From Solenopsis invicta (lineage: Eukaryota; Arthropoda; Insecta; Hymenoptera; Formicidae): 64,000 nucleotides of DNA. Numbering within the stretch: the first letter of the stretch is position 1; the number at the start of each line of letters is the position of its first letter. Below, one piece after another: positions 11,430-24,647 of this stretch. Both the position numbers and the translations under genes were made by a program. Under the pieces are notes generated by a model, which worked only from the letters and a program-made list of their open reading frames with translations, did not search any database and was not told the DNA's origin. The DNA lies in contig NC_052665.1 in NCBI RefSeq assembly GCF_016802725.1, positions 12,964,501 through 13,028,500 of the forward strand, given 5' to 3'.

Positions 11430-14400
11430 ACTTCGAAATATTTGAGTAAAATTTTTTTTGCGACTTTCCCCAATATCTCTGTGTTCTGATAACCCCCAGA
11501 AGAGTATTAACTTTTTTCATGATGGATCGAATCGCTAAACTGAAAAACGAAAGACTTATATCAGACCAAAATTTTTGAGAAAAATTTTTTTTGCGAATTT
11601 CTCCAATATTTCTGTGTTCTGATAGCCCCCAGAAGAGTTCTAACTTTTATCATGATGGATCGAATCGCTAAAGTGAAAAAGGAAAGCCTTATATTAGTCA
11701 AACTTTGAAATATCTGAGTAAAATTTTTTTTGCGACTTTCTCCAACATCTCTGTGTTCTGATAGTCCCCAGAAGAGTATTAACTTTTTCCATGATGGATC
11801 GAATCGCTAAAGTGAAAAACGAAAGACTTATATCAGACCAAAATTTTTCAGAAAAATTTTTTTTCCGAATTTCTCCAATATTTCTGTGTTCTGATAGCCC
11901 CCAGAAGAGTTCTAACTTTTATCATGATGGATCGAATCGCTAAAGTGAAAAAGGAAAGACTTATATCAGTCAAACATCGAAATATTTGAGTAAAATTTTT
12001 TTTGCGACTTTCCCCAATATCTCTGTGTTCTGATAACCCCCAGAAGAATATTAACTTTTTTCATGATGGATCGAATCGCTAAAGTGAAAAACGAAAGACT
12101 TATATCAGACCAAAATTTTTGAGAAAAATTTTTTTTGCGAATTTCTCCAATATTTCTGTGTTTTGATAGCCCCCAGAAGAGTTCTAACTTTTATCATGAT
12201 GGATCGAATCGCTAAAGTGAAAAAGGAAAGACTTATATCAGTCAAACTTCGAAATATTTGAGTAAAATTTTTTTTGCGACTTTCCCCAATATCTCTGTGT
12301 TCTGATAACTCCCAGAAGAGTATTAACTTTTTTCATGATGGATCGAATCGCTAAAGTGAAAAACGAAAGACTTATATCAGACCAAAATTTTTGAGAAAAA
12401 TTTTTTTTGCGAATTTCTCCAATATTTCTGTGTTCTGATAGCCCACAGAAGAGTTCTAACTTTTATCATGATGGATCGAATCGCTAAAGTGAAAAAGGAA
12501 AGTCTTATATCAGTCAAACTTTAAAATATCTGAGCAAAATTTTTTTCGCGACTTTCTCCAATATCTCTGTGTTCTGATAGTCCCCAGAAGAGTATTAACT
12601 TTTTTCATGATGGATCGAATCGCTAAAGTGAAAAACGAAAGACTTATATCAGACCAAAATTTTTGAGAAAAACTTTTTTTGCGAATTTCTCCAATATTTC
12701 TGTGTTCTGATAGCCCCCAGAAGAGTTCTAACTTTTATCATGATGGATCGAATCGCTAAAGTGAAAAAGGAAAGTCTTATATCAGTCAAACATTGAAATA
12801 TTTGAGTAAAACTTTTTTTGCGACTTTCTCCAATATCTCTGTGTTCTGATAATCCCCAGAAGAATATTAACTTTTTTCATGATGGATCGAATCGCTAAAG
12901 TGAAAAACGAAAGACTTATATCAGACCAAAATTTTTCAGAAAAATTTTTTTTCCGAATTTCTCCAATATTTCTGTGTTCTGATAGCCCCCAGAAGAGTTC
13001 TAACTTTTATCATGATGGATCGAATCGCTAAAGTGAAAAAAGAAAGACTTATATCAGTCAAACTTCGAAATATTTGAGTAAAATTTTTTTTGCGACTTTC
13101 CCCAATATCTCTGTGTTCTGATAACCCCCAGAAGAGTATTAACTTTTTTCATGATGGATCGAATCGCTAAAGTGAAAAACGAAAGACTTATATCAGACCA
13201 AAATTTTTGAGAAAAATTTTTTTTGCGAATTTCTCCAATATTTCTGTGTTTTGATAGCCCCCAGAAGAGTTCTAACTTTTATCATGATGGATCGAATCGC
13301 TAAAGTGAAAAAGGAAAGACTTATATCAGTCAAACTTCGAAATATTTGAGTAAAATTTTTTTTGCGACTTTCCCCAATATCTCTGTGTTCTGATAACTCC
13401 CAGAAGAGTATTAACCTTTTTCATGATGGATCGAATCGCTAAAGTGAAAAACGAAAGACTTATATCAGACCAAAATTTTTGAGAAGAATTTTTTTGGCGA
13501 TTTTCTACAATATTTCAGTGTTCTGATAGCCCCCAGAAGAGTTCTAACTTTTATCATGATGTATCGAATCGCTAAAGTGAAAAACGAAAGACTTATATCA
13601 GTCAAACTTCGAAATATTTGAGTAAAATTTTTTTTGCGACTTTCTCCAATATCTCTGTGTTCTGATAGTCCCCAGAAGAATATTAACTTTTTTCATGATG
13701 GATCGAATCGCTAAAGTGAAAAACGAAAGACTTATATCAGACCAAAATTTTTCAGAAAAATTTTTTTTCCGAATTTCTCCAATATTTCTGTTTCTGATAG
13801 CCCCCAGAAGAGTTCTAACTTTTATCATGATGGATCGAATCGCTAAAGTGAAAAAGGAAAGACTTATATCTGTCAAACTTCGAAATATTTGAGTAAAATT
13901 TTTTTTGCGACTTTCCCCAATATCTCTGTGTTCTGATAACCCCCAGAAGAGTATTAACTTTTTTCATGATGGATCGAATCGCTAAAGTGAAAAACGAAAG
14001 ACTTATATCAGACCAAAATTTTTGAGAAAAATTTTTTTTGCGAATTTCTCCAATATTTCTGTGTTCGGATAGCCCCCAGAAGAGTTCTAACTTTTATCAT
14101 GATGGATCGAATCGCTAAAGTGAAAAAGGAAAGTCTTATATCAGTCAAACATTGAAATATTTGAGTAAAATTTTTTTTGCGACTTTCTCCAATATCTCCG
14201 TGTTCTGATAGTCCCCAGAAGAATATTAACTTTTTTCATGATGGATCGAATCGCTAAAGTGAAAAACGAAAGACTTATATCAGACCAAAATTTTTCAGAA
14301 AAATTTTTTTTCCGAATTTCTCCAATATTTCTGTGTTCTGATAGCCCCCAGAAGAGTTCTAACTTTTATCATGATGGATCGAATCGCTAAAGTGAAAAAG

Positions 14401-15095
14401 GAAAGACTTATATCAGTCAAACTTCGAAATATTTGAGTAAAATTTTTTTTGCGACTTTCCCCAATATCTCTGTGTTCTGATAACCCCCAGAAGAGTATTA
14501 ATATTTTTCATGATGGATCGAATCGCTAAAGTGAAAAACGAAAGACTTATATCAGACCAAAATTTTTGAGAAGAATTTTTTTGGCGATTTTCTACAATAT
14601 TTCAGTGTTCTGATAGCCCCCAGAAGAGTTCTAACTTTTATCATGATGTATCGAATCGCTAAAGTGAAAAACGAAAGACTTATATCAGTCAAACTTCGAA
14701 ATATTTGAGTAAAATTTTTTTTGCGACTTTCTCCAATATCTCTGTGTTCTGATAGTCCCCAGAAGAATATTAACTTTTTTCATGATGGATCGAATCGCTA
14801 AAGTGAAAAACGAAAGACTTATATCAGACCAAAATTTTTGAGAAAAATTTTTTTTCCGAATTTCTCCAATATTTCTGTGTTCTGATAGCCCCCAGAAAAG
14901 TTCTAACTTTTGTCATGATGGATCGAATCGCTAAAGTGAAAAAGGAATGTCTTATATCAGTCAAACTTTGAAATATCTGAGTAAAATTTTTTTTGCGACT
15001 TTCTCCAATATCTCTGTGTTCTGATAGTCCCCAGAAGACTATTAACATTTTTCATGATGGATCGAATCGCTAAAGTGAAAAACGAAACACTTATA

Positions 15096-16079
15096 TCAGT
15101 CAAAGTTCGAAATTTTTGAGGAAAATTGGTTTTTTTCCGAATTTCTCCAATATCTCTGTGTTCTGATAACCCACAGAAGAGGTATAACTTTTATCATGAT
15201 GTATCGAATCGCTGAAGTGAAAAAGGAAAGACTTATATCAGTCAAAGTTCGAAATTTTTGAGTAAAATTTTTTTGTGAATTTCTCCAATATTTCTGTGTT
15301 CTGATAGCCCAGAGAAGAGTTCTAACTTTTATCATAATGAATCGAATCGCTAAAGTGAAAGACGAAAGAGTTATATCAGTCAAAGTTCGAAATTTTTGAG
15401 TAAAATTGGTTTTTTTCCGAATTTCTCCAAAATCTCTGTGTTCTGATTGCCCACAGAAGAGTTATAACTTTTATCATGATGAATCGAATCGCTGAAGTGT
15501 AAAACGAAAGACTTATATCAGTTAAAATACGAAATTTTTGAGGAAAATTTTTTTTGCCAATTTCTCCAATATTTCTGTGTTCTGATCGCCCTCAGAGGAT
15601 TTCTAACTTTTATCATGATGGATCGAATCGCTAAAGTGATAAACGAAAGACTTATATCAGTCAAAGTTCGAAAATTTTGAGTAAAATTTTTTTGCGTATT
15701 TCTCCAATATCTCTGTGTTGTGATAGACCAGAGAAGAGTTCTAACTTTTATCATAATGAATCGAATCGCTAAAGTGAAGGACGAAAGAGTTATATCAGTC
15801 AAACTACGAAATTATTGAGTAAAATTATTTTTGCGATTTTCTCCAATATCTGTGTGTTCTGATAGCCCCCAGAAGACTTCTAACTTTTATCATGATGGAT
15901 CGAATCGCTAAAGTGAAAAACGAAAGACTTATATCGGTCAAAGTTCGAAATTTTTGAGTAAAACTTTTTTCCGAATTTCTCCAATATTTCTGTGTTCTGA
16001 TAGCCACCAGAAGAGTTCTAACTTTTATCATGATGGATCGAATCGCTAAAGTGAAAAAGGAAAGACTTATATCAGTCAA
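15096..16079. repeat. Variant satellite block V1, copy c
   Basis: Third occurrence of the V1 block, 4,650 bp downstream of copy b, with a few substitutions (for example TTTCTAACTTTT at 15601 where copy b has TTTCTAATTTTT). Confidence 0.8.
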
Positions 16080-19059
16080 ACTTCGAAATATTTGAATAAA
16101 ATTTTTTTTGCGACTTTCCCCAATATCTCTGTGTTCTGATAACCCCCAGAAGAGTATTAACTTTTTTCATGATGGATCGAATCGCTAAAGTGAAAAACGA
16201 AAGACTTATATCAGACCAAAATTTTTGAGAAAAATTTTTTTGCGAATTTCTCCAATATTTCTGTGTTCTGATAGCCCCCAGAAGAGTTCTAACTTTTATC
16301 ATGATGGATCGAATCGCTAAAGTGAAAAAGGAAAGCCTTATATTAGTCAAACTTTGAAATATCTGAGTAAAATTTTTTTTGCGACTTTCTCCAATATCTC
16401 TGTGTTCTGATAGTCCCCAGAAGAGTATTAACTTTTTCCATGATGGATCGAATCGCTAAAGTGAAAAACGAAAGACTTATATCAGACCAAAATTTTTCAG
16501 AAAAATTTTTTTTCCGAATTTCTCCAATATTTCTGTGTTCTGATAGCCCCCAGAAGAGTTCTAACTTTTATCATGATGGATCGAATCGCTAAAGTGAAAA
16601 AGGAAAGACTTATATCTGTCAAACTTCGAAATATTTGAGTAAAATTTTTTTTGCGACTTTCCCCAATATCTCTGTGTTCTGATAACCCCCAGAAGAGTAT
16701 TAACTTTTTTCATGATGGATCGAATCGCTAAAATGAAAAACGAAAGACTTATATCAGACCAAAATTTTTGAGAAAAATTTTTTTTGCGAATTTCTCCAAT
16801 ATTTCTGTGTTCTGATAGCCCCCAGAAGAGTTCTAACTTTTATCATGATGGATCGAATCGCTAAAGTGAAAAAGGAAAGTCTTATATCAGTCAAACATTG
16901 AAATATTTGAGTAAAATTTTTTTTGCGACTTTCCCCAATATCTCTGTGTTCTGATAACCCCCAGAAGAGTATTAACTTTTTTCATGATGGATCGAATCGC
17001 TAAAGTGAAAAACGAAAGACTTATATCAGACCAAAATTTTTGAGAAAAATTTTTTTTGCGAATTTCTCCAATATTTCTGTGTTTTGATAGCCCCCAGAAG
17101 AGTTCTAACTTTTATCATGATGGATCGAATCGCTAAAGTGAAAAACGAAAGACTTATATCAGAACAAAATTTTTGAGAAAAATTTTTTTTCCTAATTTCT
17201 CCAATGTTTCTGTGTTCTGATAGCCCCCAGAAGAATTCTAACTTTTATCATGATGGATCGAATAGCTAAAGTGAAAAACGAAAGACTTATATCAATCAAA
17301 GTTCGAAATTATTGAGACAAATTTTTTTTCGAATTTTGCCAATATTTCTGTGTTCTGATAGCCCCCAGAAGAGTTCTAACTTTTATCATGATGGATCGAA
17401 TCGCTAAAGTGAAAAAGGAAAGACTTATATCAGTCAAACTTCGAAATATTTGAGTAAAATTTTTTTTGCGACTTTCCCCAATATCTCTGTGTTCTGATAA
17501 CCCCCAGAAGAGTATTAACTTTTTTCATGATGGATCGAATCGCTAAAATGAAAAACGAAAGACTTATATCAGACCAAAATTTTTGAGAAAAATTTTTTTT
17601 GCGAATTTCTCCAATATTTCTGTGTTCTGATAGCCCCCAGAAGAGTTCTAACTTTTATCATGATGGATCGAATCGCTAAAGTGAAAAAGGAAAGTCTTAT
17701 ATCAGTCAAACATTGAAATATTTGAGTAAAATTTTTTTTGCGACTTTCTCCAATATCTCTGTGTTCTGATAGTCCCCAGAAGAATATTAACTTTTTTCAT
17801 GATGGATCGAATTGCTAAAGTGAAAAACGAAAGACTTATATCAGACCAAAATTTTTGAGAAAAATTTTTTTTCCGAATTTCTCCAATATTTCTGTGTTCT
17901 GATAGCCCCCAGAAGAGTTCTAACTTTTATCATGATGGATCGAATCGCTAAAGTGAAAAACGAAAGACTTATATCAGACCAAAATTTTTGAGAAAAATTT
18001 TTTTGCGAATTTCTCCAATATTTCTGTGTTTTGATAGCCCCCAGAAGAGTTCTAACTTTTATCATGATGGATCGAATCGCTAAAGTGAAAAAGGAAAATC
18101 TTATATCATTCAAACTTTGAAATATCTGAGTAAAATTTTTTTTGCGACTTTCTCCAATATCTCTGTGTTCTGATAGTCCCCAGAAGGGTATTAACTTTTT
18201 TCATGATGGATCGAATCGCTAAAGTGAAAAACGAAAGACTTATATCAGACCAAAATTTTTCAGAAAAATTTTTTTTCCGAATTTCTCCAATATTTCAGTG
18301 TTCTGATAGCCCCCAGAAGAGTTCTAACTTTTATCATGATGGATCGAATCGCTAAAGTGGAAAAGGAAAGACTTATATCAGTCAAACTTCGAAATATTTC
18401 AGTAAAATTTTTTTTGCGACTTTCCCCAATATCTCTGTGTTCTGATAACCCCCAGAAGAGTATTAACTTTTTTCATGATGGATCGAATCGCTAAAGTGAA
18501 AAACGAAAGACTTATATCAGACCAAAATTTTTGAGAAGAATTTTTTTGGCGATTTTCTACAATATTTCAGTGTTCTGATAGCCCCCAGAAGAGTTCTAAC
18601 TTTTATCATGATGTATCGAATCGCTAAAGTGAAAAACGAAAGACTTATATCAGTCAAACTTCGAAATATTTGAGTAAAATTTTTTTTGCGACTTTCCCCA
18701 ATATCTCTGTGTTCTGATAACCCCCAGAAGAGTATTAACTTTTTTCATGATGGATCGAATCGCTAAAGTGAAAAACGAAAGACTTATATCAGACCAAAAT
18801 TTTTGAGAAGAATTTTTTTTGCGATTTTCTCCAATATTTCTGTGTTCTGATAGCCCCCAGAAGAGTTCTAACTTTTATCATGTTGGATCGAATCGCTAAA
18901 GTGAAAAACGAAAGAATTATATCAATCAAAGTTCGAAATTATTGAGAGAAATTTTTTTTCGAATTTTGCCAATATTTCTGTGTTCTGATAGCCCCCAGAA
19001 GAGTTCTAACTTTTATCATAATGAATAGAATCGATAAAGTGAAAAACGAAAGAGTTATA

Positions 19060-19709
19060 TCAGTCAAACTTCGAAATTATTGAGTAAAATTGGTTTTTTT
19101 CCGAATTTCTCCAATATCTCCATGTTCTGATAGCCCATAGAAGAGTTATAAGTTTTATCATGATGTACCGAATCGCTGAAGTGTAAAAGGGAAGACTTAT
19201 ATCAGTCAAAGTTCGAAATATTTGAGTAAAATTTTTTTGCGTATTTCTCCAATATCTCTGTGTTGTGATAGACCAGAGAAGAGTTCTAACTTTTATCATA
19301 ATGAATCGAATCGCTAAAGTGAAAGACGAAAGAGTTATATCAGTCAAACTACGAAATTATTGAGTAAAATTATTTTTGCGATTTTCTCCAATATCTGTGT
19401 GTTCTGATAGCCCACAGAAGACTTCTAACTTTTATCATGATGGATCGAATCGCTAAAGTGAAAAACGAAAGACTTATATCGGTCAAAGTTCGAAATTTTT
19501 GAGTAAAATTTTTTTTGCGAATTTCTCCAATATTTCTGTGTTCTGATAACCCCCAGAAGATTTATAACTTTTATCATGATGGATCGAATCGCTAAAGTGA
19601 AAAAGGAAAGACTTATATCAGTCAAACTACGAAATATTTGAGTAAAATTTTTTTTGCGACTTTCCCCAATATCTCTGTGTTCTGATAACCCCCAGAAGAG
19701 TATTAACAT
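19060..19709. repeat. Variant satellite block V2, copy a
   Basis: Monomers with CATAATGAATAGAATCGATAAAG just upstream, TTGGTTTTTTTCCG, GTTATAAGTTTTATC and GTGTAAAAGGGAAG. Near-identical blocks lie at 24082-24647 and 31308-31957; shorter relatives begin at 21489 and 25322. Confidence 0.75.
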
Positions 19710-22700
19710 TTTTCATGATGGATCGAATCGCTAAAGTGAAAAACGAAAGACTTATATCAGACCAAAATTTTTGAGAAAAATTTTTTTTGCGAATTTCTCC
19801 AATATTTCTGTGTTCTGATAGCCCCCAGAAGAGTTCTAACTTTTATCATGATGGATCGAAACGCTAAAGTGAAAAAGGAAAGTCTTATATCAGTCAAACT
19901 TTGAAATATCTGAGTAAAATTTTTTTTGCGACTTTCTCCAATATCTCTGTGTTCTGATAGTCCCCAGAAGAGTATTAACTTTTTTCATAATGGATCGAAT
20001 CGCTAAAGTGAAAAACGAAAGACTTATATCAGACCAAAATTTTTGAGAAAAATTTTTTTTCCGAATTTCTCCAATATTTCTGTGTTCTGATAACCCCCAG
20101 AAGAGTTCTAACTTTTATCATGATGGATCGAATCGCTAAAGTGAAAAACGAAAGACTTATATCAGAACAAAATTTTTGAGAAAAATTTTTTTTCCTAATT
20201 TCTCCAATGTTTCTGTGTTCTGATAGCCCCCAGAAGAATTCTAACTTTTATCATGATGGATCGAATAGCTAAAGTGAAAAACGAAAGACTTATATCAATC
20301 AAAGTTCGAAATTATTGAGACAAATTTTTTTTCGAATTTTGCCAATATTTCTGTGTTCTGATAGCCCCCAGAAGATTTCTAACTTATAGTCTTATATCAG
20401 TCAAACTTTGAAATATCTGAGCAAAATTTTTTTTGCGACTTTCTCCAATATCTCTGTGTTCTGATAGTCCCCAGAAGAGTATTAACTTTTTTCATGATGG
20501 ATCGAATCGCTAAAGTGAAAAACGAAAGACTTATATCAGAACAAAATTTTTGAGAAAAATTTTTTTTCCGAATTTCTCCAATATTTCTGTGTTCTGATAG
20601 CCCCCAGAAGAGTTCTAACTTTTATCATAATGGATCGAATGGCTAAAGTGAAAAAGGAAAGACTTATATCAGTCAAACTTCGAAATATTTGAGTAAAATT
20701 TTTTTTGCGACTTTCCCCAATATCTCTGTGTTCTGATAACCCCCAGAAGAGTATTAACTTTTTTCATGATGGATCGAATCGCTAAAGTGAAAAACGAAAG
20801 ACTTATATCGGTCAAAGTTCGAAATTTTTGAGTAAAATTTTTTTTGCGACTTTCTCCAATATCTCTGTGTACTGATAGTCCCCAGAAGAGTATTAACTTT
20901 TTTCATAATGGATCGAATCGCTAAAGTGAAAAACGAAAGACTTATATCAGACCAAAATTTTTGAGAAAAATTTTTTTGCGAATTTCTCCAATATTTCTGT
21001 GTTCTGATAGCCCCCAGAAGAGTTCTAACTTTTATCATGATGTATCGAATCGCTAAAGTGAAAAACGAAAGACTTATATCAGTCAAACTTCGAAATATTT
21101 GAGTAAAATTTTTTTTGCGACTTTCCCCAATATCTCTGTGTTCTGATAACCCCCAGAAGAGTATTAACTTTTTTCATGATGGATCGAATCGCTAAAGTGA
21201 AAAACGAAAGACTTATATCAGACCAAAATTTTTGAGAAGAATTTTTTTTGCGATTTTCTCCAATATTTCTGTGTTCTGATAGCCCCCAGAAGAGTTCTAA
21301 CTTTTATCATGATAGATCGAATCGCTAAAGTGAAAAACGAAAGACTTATATCAATCAAAGTTCGAAATTATTGAGAGAAATTTTTTTTCGAATTTTGCTA
21401 ATATTTCTGTGTTCTGATACCCCCCCGAAGAATTCTAACTTTTATCATAATGAATAGAATCGCTAAAGTGAAAAACGAAAGAATTATATCAGTCAAACTT
21501 CGAAATTATTGAGTAAAATTGGTTTTTTTCCGAATTTCTCCAATATCTCTGTGCTCTGATAGCCCACGGAAGAGTTATAAGTTTTATCATGATGTATCGA
21601 ATCGCTGAAGTGTAAAAGGGAAGACTTATATCAGTCAAAGTTCGAAATATTTGAGTAAAATTTTTTTGCGCATTTCTCCAATATCTCTGTGTTGTGATAG
21701 ACCAGAGAAGAGTTCTAACTTTTATCATAATGAATCGAATCGCTAAAGTGAAAGACGAAAGAGTTATATCAGTCAAACTACGAAATTATTGAGTAAAATT
21801 TTTTTTGCGAATTTCTCCAATATTTCTGTGTTCTGATAGCCCCCAGAAGAGTTCTAACTTTTATCATGATGGATCGAATCGCTAAAGTGAAAAAGGAAAG
21901 CCTTATATTAGTCAAACTTTGAAATATCTGAGTAAAATTTTTTTTGCGACTTTCTCCAATATCTCTGTGTTCTGATAGTCCCCAGAAGAGTATTAACTTT
22001 TTTCATGATGGATCGAATCGCTAAAGTGAAAAACGAAAGACTTATATCAGACCAAAATTTTTGAGAAAAATTTTTTTTCCGAATTTCTCCAATATTTCTG
22101 TGTTCAGATAGTCCCCAGAAGAGTATTAACTTTTTTCATGATGGATCGAATCGCTAAAGTGAAAAACGAAAGACTTATATCAGAACAAACTTTTTGAGAA
22201 AAATTTTTTTTCCTAATTTCTCCAATGTTTCTGTGTTCTGATAGCCCCCAGAAGAATTCTAACTTTTATCATGATGGATCGAATAGCTAAAGTGAAAAAC
22301 GAAAGACTTATATCAATCAAAGTTCGAAATTATTGAGACAAATTTTTTTTCGAATTTCTCCAATATTTCTGTGTTCTGATAGCCCCCAGAAGAGTTCTAA
22401 CTTTTATCATGATGGATCGAATCGCTAAAGTGAAAAAGGAAAGACTTATATCAGTCAAACTTCGAAATATTTGAGTAAAATTTTTTTTGCGACTTTCCCC
22501 AATATCTCTGTGTTCTGATAACCCCCAGAAGAGTATTAACTTTTTTCATGATGGATCGAATCGCTAAAATGAAAAACGAAAGACTTATATCAGACCAAAA
22601 TTTTTGAGAAAAATTTTTTTTGCGAATTTCTCCAATATTTCTGTGTTCTGATAGCCCCCAGAAGAGTTCTAACTTTTATCATGATGGATCGAATCGCTAA

Positions 22701-24081
22701 AGTGAAAAAGGAAAGTCTTATATCAGTCAAACATTGAAATATTTGAGTAAAATTTTTTTTGCGACTTTCTCCAATATCTCTGTGTTCTGATAGTCCCCAG
22801 AAGAATATTAACTTTTTTCATGATGGATCGAATCGCTAAAGTGAAAAACGAAAGACTTATATCAGACCAAAATTTTTGAGAAAAATTTTTTTTCCGAATT
22901 TCTCCAATATTTCTGTGTTCTGATAGCCCCCAGAAGAGTTCTAACTTTTATCATGATGGATCGAATCGCTAAAGTGAAAAACGAAAGACTTATATCAGAC
23001 CAAAATTTTTGAGAAAAATTTTTTTTGCGAATTTCTCCAATATTTCTGTGTTTTGATAGCCCCCAGAAGAGTTCTAACTTTTATCATGATGGATCGAATC
23101 GCTAAAGTGAAAAAGGAAAATCTTATATCATTCAAACTTTGAAATATCTGAGTAAAATTTTTTTTGCGACTTTCTCCAATATCTCTGTGTTCTGATAGTC
23201 CCCAGAAGGGTATTAACTTTTTTCATGATGGATCGAATCGCTAAAGTGAAAAACGAAAGACTTATATCAGACCAAAATTTTTCAGAAAAATTTTTTTTCC
23301 GAATTTCTCCAATATTTCTGTGTTCTGATAGCCCCCAGAAGAGTTCTAACTTTTATCATGATGGATCGAATCGCTAAAGTGGAAAAGGAAAGACTTATAT
23401 CAGTCAAACTTCGAAATATTTGAGTAAAATTTTTTTTGCGACTTTCCCCAATATCTCTGTGTTCTGATAACCCCCAGAAGAGTATTAACTTTTTTCATGA
23501 TGGATCGAATCGCTAAAGTGAAAAACGAAAGACTTATATCAGACCAAAATTTTTGAGAAGAATTTTTTTGGCGATTTTCTACAATATTTCAGTGTTCTGA
23601 TAGCCCCCAGAAGAGTTCTAACTTTTATCATGATGGATCGAATCGCTAAAGTGGAAAAGGAAAGACTTATATCAGTCAAACTTCGAAATATTTGAGTAAA
23701 ATTTTTTTTGCGACTTTCCCCAATATCTCTGTGTTCTGATAACCCCCAGAAGAGTATTAACTTTTTTCATGATGGATCGAATCGCTAAAGTGAAAAACGA
23801 AAGACTTATATCAGACCAAAATTTTTGAGAAGAATTTTTTTTGCGATTTTCTCCAATATTTCTGTGTTCTGATAGCCCCCAGAAGAGTTCTAACTTTTAT
23901 CATGTTGGATCGAATCGCTAAAGTGAAAAACGAAAGAATTATATCAATCAAAGTTCGAAATTATTGAGAGAAATTTTTTTTCGAATTTTGCCAATATTTC
24001 TGTGTTCTGATAGCCCCCAGAAGAGTTCTAACTTTTATCATAATGAATAGAATCGATAAAGTGAAAAACGAAAGAGTTATA

Positions 24082-24647
24082 TCAGTCAAACTTCGAAATT
24101 ATTGAGTAAAATTGCTTTTTTTCCGAATTTCTCCAATATCTCCATGTTCTGATAGCCCATAGAAGAGTTATAAGTTTTATCATGATGTACCGAATCGCTG
24201 AAGTGTAAAAGGGAAGACTTATATCAGTCAAAGTTCGAAATATTTGAGTAAAATTTTTTTGCGTATTTCTCCAATATCTCTGTGTTGTGATAGACCAGAG
24301 AAGAGTTCTAACTTTTATCATAATGAATCGAATCGCTAAAGTGAAAGACGAAAGAGTTATATCAGTCAAACTACGAAATTATTGAGTAAAATTATTTTTG
24401 CGATTTTCTCCAATATCTGTGTGTTCTGATAGCCCACAGAAGACTTCTAACTTTTATCATGATGGATCGAATCGCTAAAGTGAAAAACGAAAGACTTATA
24501 TCGGTCAAAGTTCGAAATTTTTGAGTAAAATTTTTTTTGCGAATTTCTCCAATATTTCTGTGTTCTGATAACCCCCAGAAGAGTATTAACTTTTTTCATG
24601 ATGGATCGAATCGCTAAAGTGAAAAACGAAAGACTTATATCGGTCAA
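24082..24647. repeat. Variant satellite block V2, copy b
   Basis: Offset of 5,022 bp from copy a; diverges from it after about 24580, where a different monomer type follows. Confidence 0.75.
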
